Below, in pieces: positions 12,280 to 21,342 of a stretch of DNA of 25,132 nucleotides. The notes beneath the pieces are model-generated. The model did no database searches and had not been told where the DNA came from. It saw only the letters and a list, made by a program, of their open reading frames with translations. Source of the DNA: Priapulus caudatus (lineage: Eukaryota; Priapulida; Priapulimorpha; Priapulimorphida; Priapulidae); NCBI RefSeq assembly GCF_000485595.1, contig NW_014577574.1:191765-216896 (forward strand), given 5' to 3'. Made by a program: the position numbers and the translations under genes. How positions within the stretch are numbered: the first letter of the stretch is position 1; each line of letters starts with the position of its first letter.

Positions 12280-15200
12280 ACACACTGCAACGCGATCACT
12301 TTTGGATCATATTCAAGACTCATCACCAAATGCTTTTAGAATTTCACTGGTTGCTTTATACCCTACAATTTGCTTTGCATGCAAGTCATAAACAACGAAT
12401 GAACCTGCTTGGGATAGTGATTTTATCTGTGTAGTATGTGTTCGTACAAAATTAGATGTTGCGTAGGCAGACGAAAGTAGAATCTAGTGGCTTTACCTAA
12501 AACAGTATTATTATTATATTTCAACAGTATATTTATTAACATCAGTATTATCAAACCAAGAATTTCTTTAATGCTACTGCAATTAGTTCAAAGATGCTAA
12601 AAATTGTGCTGTCAGTTTCGTTTCTTATGAAACATGTTAAAGCAGTTATCCACAACAATTCAACTGCTCCAACACAACCAAATCACATATGTAATATAGC
12701 AACCGAAATACAATCTAGATTAGCATTCACAACCGAGTTACACAATTCGGCAAATGAAGGCTAGCCTGGGCGTACCAGGATGTGCAAAGTGGCGTAGCTC
12801 CCCAGACATATCACCAGCGCGGAGTTGCTCCTCTCCCAGTCTGCCATGTTGCTGCACACCGGCTATTGACAAGTGACCGGTCTGTGAACCTGTGTGCAAA
12901 ATATATACATATGTATGAAAATATATGTATAATAAATAAATATGTATGATGTATAAAATGTGCAAAACACAGATCACTTCCTGTATCATCACGGCTCATG
13001 TACGGTCATACGATCATCATGTTCTATCCATGCCGTTTATATCATGCATCATCATAATATGCATCGAATGCCCTCTACATCAATTGAGTTTGGATTTATG
13101 AAGCCAGAAAATCATTATTTTTGTTACAGGTGTGCGAAGCAAAATGAACGGTCAGATATATATTGAACAATATAATGATGTTGATTGTGCCAAGCTGCAC
13201 AATCCTTTTCAACAAGATCTATTTTATGATAACATTTGGAAATCAATGCGACATGATTGTATACAAATTAAATGTAAAACGCACCTAATGATGCTAAACT
13301 GGCTGCCATTTGGACACCTGCAGGCTGCTGTCCAACTTGTGCTAACTGTGGATTGACAACGTGTGGCAAATGCGGTGGTCCATGCTACAAATAATGCAGT
13401 AAAGACATTAGCATTTCTAATAAAGATTTAACCAACTTGAAAAATTGTCCCCTATTATTGTACACTGTCACAATTCCACACCCATTACTTTTAAGCATAA
13501 ACTCAAGATGCTCTCCAGCCACAGATCCAACAAACACACAAAATGAAATCTGCCTACCTGGTACCCAAGCAGGGGCTCATCTCTCTTTGGCGGCTCCTCC
13601 ATGAATCTGCGCTTCTGTGGCTGTCCTTCGGCGACTATGTTTGGCTGTGGCAGCGAGGAGATGGACGACACAAGAGAGGTGCCTGCAGGGCCTAGCTGGG
13701 CCAGTGACGAAGCAAAGTTGCCAGGTGTCATAACCTGCACTTGGGACAAACTACCGCCTTGCAATAACTGCAAATATGCAGACAATGCAACATTTAGATT
13801 GGAACTGTTTGTACACATGTGCTGTTGATTTTATTAGTATTAATTTACTATATACATTTCTGAAGTACAACACAGACTGAACCTCCATCACCATAGCCAC
13901 ATTTTCACTCATTTGTTTAGGCACTAAACAATATACCATGCTATACAAGAATGTACGTACCTGTAAATGAGGAGGAAGTGTGGCCAGTGACTGCGGTGGA
14001 GCAGTGTTTATGAACCGAGGGCCAAAATACTGTCCCGCCAGTGAGCCGCCAATTGAGTTTGGTGGCAGAACAACTTGCATGGATACAGGCAGATTAGAGG
14101 CAGGTAACTGCTGAGTCATTGACAGCTGAAACACAATAGTATGTGTAATCAAAATAATTCAATCTATACATACTCACAACATGTGACATACAATCACATC
14201 ACTACTATCATGGCACTAAATAATAAATCTTATTATAGTAGCAGGAAATCTTAATCATATTCTAAATGAAAGAATGTAAGGTTGGCACCTGAGAATGTAA
14301 CTCGTAAATAATGTTGTCCATTTGCCATAACTATGGTGGCCAAGCGTTATAATAGAGAAAATGAAATAAATAAATAATATCAAATAATTTTTTTTTTTAA
14401 ATCACGTCTTCGACGTGGCCCAGTTATAATAGACCAAATGCATTGTGCGGTCCAAGTAAGCTAAGCGGTATATGTTTATGTAAGTTTACTCAGACTGCAA
14501 TGCATTATGGTCTATTATAACACTGTGCCACCATACATAACTAAGTTTTTCACTATTAAAATACACTCCTTCAAAAGTTATACTATTTTAGGCAATTCTT
14601 CTTATTATCATTTGAAGCAATTCTCTCAAAATAAGGCCCAAAATGCATCAATAGAGTAAAAAGTAACATTAGATCTTCAGGCAGTTTGCCGGTCACATGC
14701 GCCGACTTAGAAGGGCAGAGACCCAGAATCTCATTACATGGATGGAAATACTGCCTCTCAGTCCTGAAAACTCAGGACTGCTAATAGTTTTATGGTAGCC
14801 GGGGAACCACTAAAATAGTCATACCTGTTGCTGGAGACTGCCTGCAGTACCAGCCAGCCCAGGCAGAGCATTTGATGGCAGTAGCTGTTGTCCAAGACTG
14901 TTGTAAGCTGGCAGAGATACAGCCGGCTGTCGTATCGCTGCTACCAAGTTAGTCGACGATAGACCAGACGATGCCAGGGAAACGAATGACTGTGCTAAAC
15001 TATTTGCTGCTAGAACAGAACGGGCACACTAGGTCAATTCATCAATTTAAATTTCATAAATCCGATAACTGAAACGTTTGTATAATTGAAAATGAAACGC
15101 GAAGTCCAGGTACAATCGCGCAATAGGAATTACATCCTAGCTTGGTTTTTAATGAGCATATTTGACTCCAAAATCAATCTTGTGACTCACCTGCTAATGA

Positions 15201-18200
15201 AATAGCAATGGAGTAGGGTGTTGATGTCGACAACTGCTGTGGCAGTGAAGCAACACGAGGAAGGTATGCTGTTGCTGATCCAGAATGGCCTAGTGACCCT
15301 AATCCTGCCCAACATCAACACAATGCAATTTAATGCAAACCTACCGAGTTAAAATATGCCATATATGCAAAATCTGCACAACTAACCCAAGGCAGTACAA
15401 TAAACTAGAAAGGGCAGTTGTCGCCAACTACATGTATCCCCCGTGTTCTCCCCAAGATGTGTAAGTATACAAAGTTTGGTCGCGCTAGGTCAATTAGGGG
15501 CCGAGTTATAGAGTGAAAGGAAAATATGATCAAGGTCAACGTCAAGGTCAAATAAAAGCCGCAGACCTTGTTTTGGTACGCGACACACATTCTCCCCAAG
15601 ATGTGTAAGTGTACCAAGTTTGGTAGCGCTAGGTCAATTAGGGGTCGAGTTATAGAGCGGAAGGGAAATATGATCAAGGTCAAATAAAGGTCGCAGTGAC
15701 CTGGTTTTGGTACTCTGCACACCTTCTCCCCAAGAAGTGTAAGTATACCAAGTTTGGTCACGCTAGGTCAATTAGGGGTCGAGTTATAGAGCAGAAGGGA
15801 AATTCTCTGCGGCGGACCGAGCGGCGGCGGCGGCTGGGGAGACATGAAACCATAGTATACCCGCCGACTTCGTCGCAGGGGATACAATATGACACAGTTC
15901 ATTCGTCTCTATGCACATAAATTATACAAAGATGCATTTATATGTTGTTTTAATGTGGACAGGTACATTACTTTGCAACAAATATAATGGTTCTGTAGAT
16001 AGTCCTTATCACACGTCACCCACCGACCCCTAATGCCAACTATCGGTTCAGAGGTACTCCTTGTCACACCTACCAGCTTGAGCCTGTCTATTGAGAAGGG
16101 CCTGAGCAGAAGGTAGCAGCGATGCAGACGTCAGCAGAGACTGTGGGGTGTTGAGCAGGCTTGGAGCAGACGTCGTGTGAGACAGCACTGATGACGGGTT
16201 CATTGCAGCACTGAGACCAGCCAATCCTAAAATCGCATTTTAACGCGCAACTTTAGAAACTGCCACTTGTCCACAGCAGCTGCTTCAGGCACTTTGACGA
16301 TAACTATAATTACTGCTATCGATACATTCGAACCTGCTAGAATCACAGGTGATATTTCCCTTCTCAAAAATGATGTTGACAGATATGTAGACTTCTGACA
16401 TCTAGTGTGCAGAATACTGTTCTATCAGTCTGTTGCTTTGGGAGGCCTGTATCGGCAATGGCACAGTCTTTGTGCATACTGCCTTCTTATAACCTCCATT
16501 TGAAGAAACGTGCTTGTATATATGTCTATGTATACATCTGATCAGTAGCTGGAATTTTCCATTCTATCATGATTGATAAATGAAGCACGTGTGTCTCAAC
16601 TACTCCTACTCATCAATCCTTGGACATTTAACATAGACGCGTTTCTACGCCAAGCATTCCTTTTACCTGCATTCTGTAACAAGGGCTGTGCAGCTTGTTG
16701 GTTTGCAACGAGCTGTGCCAGCTGTGCTGCAGCCAGTGCCTGCGCATGTTCCTGCACAGTTGCACATTCCTGTCTCACCTAGGAGAAACAAATTAATAGC
16801 TAACAAACCTTTGGAAGCTTCCATGTTCATGAGCACATAACATGACACCTGTATTGGCAGTAATTTTTAAATCGGAATATCATACAGGTTAAATGTGCCC
16901 TCTGATTCAATATTTAATCTAATGTAGATAACTACAGTTCAAATAGACCATGGCACAGGGTTAGATACTAACCATTTTAGTTCATTAGTCCACAGGACTA
17001 ATACAGTTGTAAAAGAAAAAATGTACTAGTCCTGCCGAAGGACTCTTACTATGCGCAAAGCGACAAGCATTGTGATTTGCCGGGAGGTAGGTGGGGTAGG
17101 AGGGTAGAGCCCCCTTCTGCTAGGGGGTACAGGGAGTCTCCCCCAGGGTACAAGAGGTCTCCCCCAGAATGGTTTTGCAAAAGACATTCAATTGTATAAA
17201 ATATACGTAACTTTGATATGGATCATAAGAATACAAATGAAGTGATCATGATTTTTTAATATATTTATATCATTTGGTTTATTAACATTTCATAGGCCTT
17301 CTCTTGAAAAGCGGTTACATCTCTGTAGCTTGCGTAATCATCATCATCAGAGCTGTCAGCAGTTGCTAATTAGGATATTCAGTTTTGCTATTGTGGCTAG
17401 TGTTTTTGCCCCCACTGTTTCGTGAACAGGCATGGTCCTTGTATTTCTTTTTGCTATGATCTTTCTGTGCCCCTCGGAAGCATCATGCGCTTTAACAGTT
17501 TCCAAACGATAGTTTGTAGTGCCAGTGAAAAAACTACCAGACATACAGCCTGCACCACAGGTCATACCCTTGGCCGAGTCATACTCTAGCCACGGGTATG
17601 ACGATTTCCACGCTGGCTGGAACGTACGCATCCTTTTGGTCTTATCATAGACACGCTGGCCATCTAATTTCTCCTCCCGCGACTTACGTTTGGGAGGTGG
17701 AGGACGAGCTCCGTCCAAATACTTCCACATAACAACCTTGATGTTAGTATTGGATAAAGATGTACCTACTACTATGCTTCACTACTTGTATCACTACTAT
17801 AGATAACTATTTGTATCGACTGCTTCAACTGTTCAAGTAAAACACGAATGCGATGTGGTTGCGATGTAAATACCTCGCTGTGAGAGCGTATAACCGATTA
17901 GTTGTGTCATTTATACAATCAGACCGTTTGTTCTATGTCGACAGCTACTGTCAAACGATCGATCGGTAGACTGGTTCGTGTGGCCCCATTGTTTAACAAT
18001 GTTTGTACTGTCATAGGGTCTAGCGTGCTTAGAGCGTGCAGTGTGCTAGCGTCTACTTGTACTAGCGCGTCTAACAGGGAAAACTTGTTGATGGCAATGA
18101 GTAAGAGTTATATATATAGCTCTTTGAATCTTGGTTGAGAGAAGCTGCCACCGGAGACTATAGTAAAATGGATGGGAGGATGGGAAATTGGGACGGTGAG

Positions 18201-21200
18201 GGACGGGGAAAATAACTAGTACGCAGGACTAACGGCTATGGGGCATTTACTAGTCCTTCTTATTTTTTACTAGTCTCGGACTAACGAACTAGCGTTAGTG
18301 TTAAACCCGGCCATGGCACCTGATATTCTGTATCTCTACACGCACACATTAAGATGTTTTTTATACCTAATACATAATACTTTGAACTCAAACCAATTAC
18401 GCAAATAATATGCATTCATATGCACTCAAACTTTACAACCAACTCACAGTATGACACAGGTTTTCACAGAGTTCCTTTGCTGCTTGTAATCCTTCTATCC
18501 TTGGATGCCTATGAATAAAGCAATATTTAATCATTAGAGTCTAACTTTTTGTACATTATAATCTCAGGCCAAATCTTGAGGCATTTTATAAATGTATTAT
18601 GAAAGTTGATGACAGCCATGATCACAAAAAGATCCTTATAGCCTACAGGCCTAATAGACTTTTAACTTACTAATACTACATTTAACAGTAGAAAATTTAG
18701 TTCATTTTGTGTTAGATTGTAGACACATTTTCGTGTAACACATGTCTAACATACAAAACAATATGTACAATAAAGATTAAAGATGTACATACAAAGAAGA
18801 TATTATTTTTCTACAAAAGAAAAACCTGTACCAAGTGTACATACATTATTTGCAGGTGCATTGGTTCAAAAGATTCCATGCCCATAATAGGGTCTACAGC
18901 ACCAGATCCCTTCCCAAGTAGTTCCACTTTGGCTCCAGTTTCAGATATTATATGTGTGATATAAGAACCCTAAAGTAAAAAACAAATAAGTAATAATTGA
19001 AAATTCATATATTTTCAGTGCTCAATTTTAAGGTTTTTTTGGGTTGTCCGGAGGACAACCAAGAGAGTAGCATATGGTTGTCCCTCAAGAGTTTTGGTTG
19101 TCCGGATTTTATTAAACATGTGCTGCATGTGCTCTGCTCACGTGATGCTCAGTGCTGTAAAGCAAAAGGCCTAATCATGTACATTTTGTACGTATTGCAG
19201 TGACAGCAAACATGGCCATTCGCATTGTTTCACTCATTATATGAAGAGAATAAAATATTGGTAATGTGGTAAATGATGCTGGGATCAATGACGTATAATA
19301 ATAGTAATTAAAAGTTGCATGAAATTGATTTCATAACATTTACATTAACACTGTGTCAAGTCACAGATGAGCAAAAATGGAAAATTACCAAATTAAAAAA
19401 AAACGGAAAACCACGGAAGCAACTTGTAGTTGTCCGAGAGAAAATCGACTGTTAAAATTGAGCACTGATTTTGGATATTAGATGTAATTACTACTTGCAT
19501 TTATTGGCAATGTTCAAAGACTTACCCCTGGGCCAAGAATTTTATCTTTAACAGGAAATGTTGGTGGAGCAGCGTCTAACCCAACCATCACTTTTTCTTG
19601 CAATAGCAACCCCTGTTGACAATAGAACAGTGTTAGCTGTTTAGACAAATAAAATGAACAAAGAAAAACTGAAATTACTAGTTCACAAATATAAAACATG
19701 CTACTTCAACCAACTCAGTTACTATCTATAGATAACATATTTAGTATTTTTCACACAAGGCTGACATTTTTTTGTAAGGCTTGATCCGAATGTACCCATG
19801 AATTTAAAACACATTATTAGCTCCCCTACATCTTCATGCAGCATGTTTAGCCTTTTTACAGCCCATATATCAACACTCACCTCTGGAGGGAATCGCGGTT
19901 GCAAGCCCATAGGTGGTGGAGGTCCACGGAAACGTGGCGGAAATTGCACAGGGGCTTCGTGTCGTGTCGGAAGTCTGGGAGCCTCCGGCCGGGTTCCCCT
20001 TTGCTGCCACTTTTGCTGCTTGTTCTTGTAGGCATTGTCGATGGTTTCATTGACCTTTGCGACTGCCACTGTGAGAAGAATAAAAGTGTCATTGGGTGAA
20101 TCCACCTATATCGCTTCTATAATTACGTGACGGACATCATAAGAAACAATTTACTTTCCATTGTACAATACAGACGACAGAATCAAGGTATTGTGATTCG
20201 CTTCATGTATTAGAAAATTAAGTCATTCGTAAGTGCCTACGGCCAAGGTCAGTCACAGCTAGAGAGATTCACTCCACATGGTCATGGGTATTTCTGCAGC
20301 CAATAGTGGCCACGTAATGTGAATACCTGCCCCAAGGTCACGGGTCATGTTCACCTGGTTTGAGGGGGTCGAGCACAAGAAGCAGTGGAAAGCATGTGGT
20401 AAAAGAGAAGGCATGAATGGACTGAGAATACATGAGGCAGATAGAAAGCCTGAATTGTTGACAGGAGATGTAGGGAGCAAATCCAGAGGGAGACAGAAGA
20501 TGAGACATCTGGAGCAAATCCATAGGATGATGTACACAAGATGAAGCGATCTAGATTGCAGGGGTATCGAAGGTCAGACATTGACAGGAAAACAAGCAGG
20601 GGGCAAACCAGAAGAGGGAGAAGGTGAGGAGGAGGTGGAGTCGAGAGCAACAGTGGTGGGCTGACGAATGGTTCTAAAGTTAGTGTTGTTTTTTTGTACA
20701 TGAACATTGTGATGTAGAATTGGCCACTGTACACGTACATAAGTAAACATTTAGTTACAGTTTACAAAACGCATTTCGTTATGCCCATTGTGCAGGTTAA
20801 AATCAGGTCGGTGACACTCACAAATTACACATGCACAATAGCAATAAAATAGCTTTGTGAGAAAGATTTATACGTACAATCAATAGATTCTTGATTAGGT
20901 CCAGAAATGTGTAAAAAAAGTGGTCTTTCCCTGAAAAAATAAAAAGGCAAAAATATAAGAAAAATAAAATCGTGATTTCGGAAACAAACCAAACTTCTGA
21001 AGATTATAGTACATTCGTGGACATATGATAATTAATATGAAATACAAAACCAATATAACTGATTTTTGTTTACACTCAAGCCTCTCTAACTAAAACAAAT
21101 ATATCTAGCATATAATAACAGTGAAGGGTGTTTTTAAAATATACCCCATGTTATTTTTTTCTCTGTCTCCAGGTGCCATATACCGGCCTCTTGTGGAAAC

Positions 21201-21276
21201 GGCTGCTCCACTGTACTTGTTGATCTGGTGAAATTCAACATATAATACTTATTATTATCACTTATCATTGACAAAC

Positions 21277-21342
<66 letters not shown>

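Noticed and set aside
12194-12434. Cysteine/valine-repeat frames
   Set aside because: Direct translations of the (TG)n microsatellite.
13000-13060. Repeated TGATGA on the KHDC4 sense strand, possible box C of an intronic snoRNA
   Set aside because: No box D (CTGA) at a suitable distance and no terminal stem; the motif repeats fit simple ATG/ATC-rich sequence.
19798-20099. Overlapping frames on both strands around 19.8-20.1 kb
   Set aside because: Shadows of the KHDC4 proline-rich linker exon 19881-20068.
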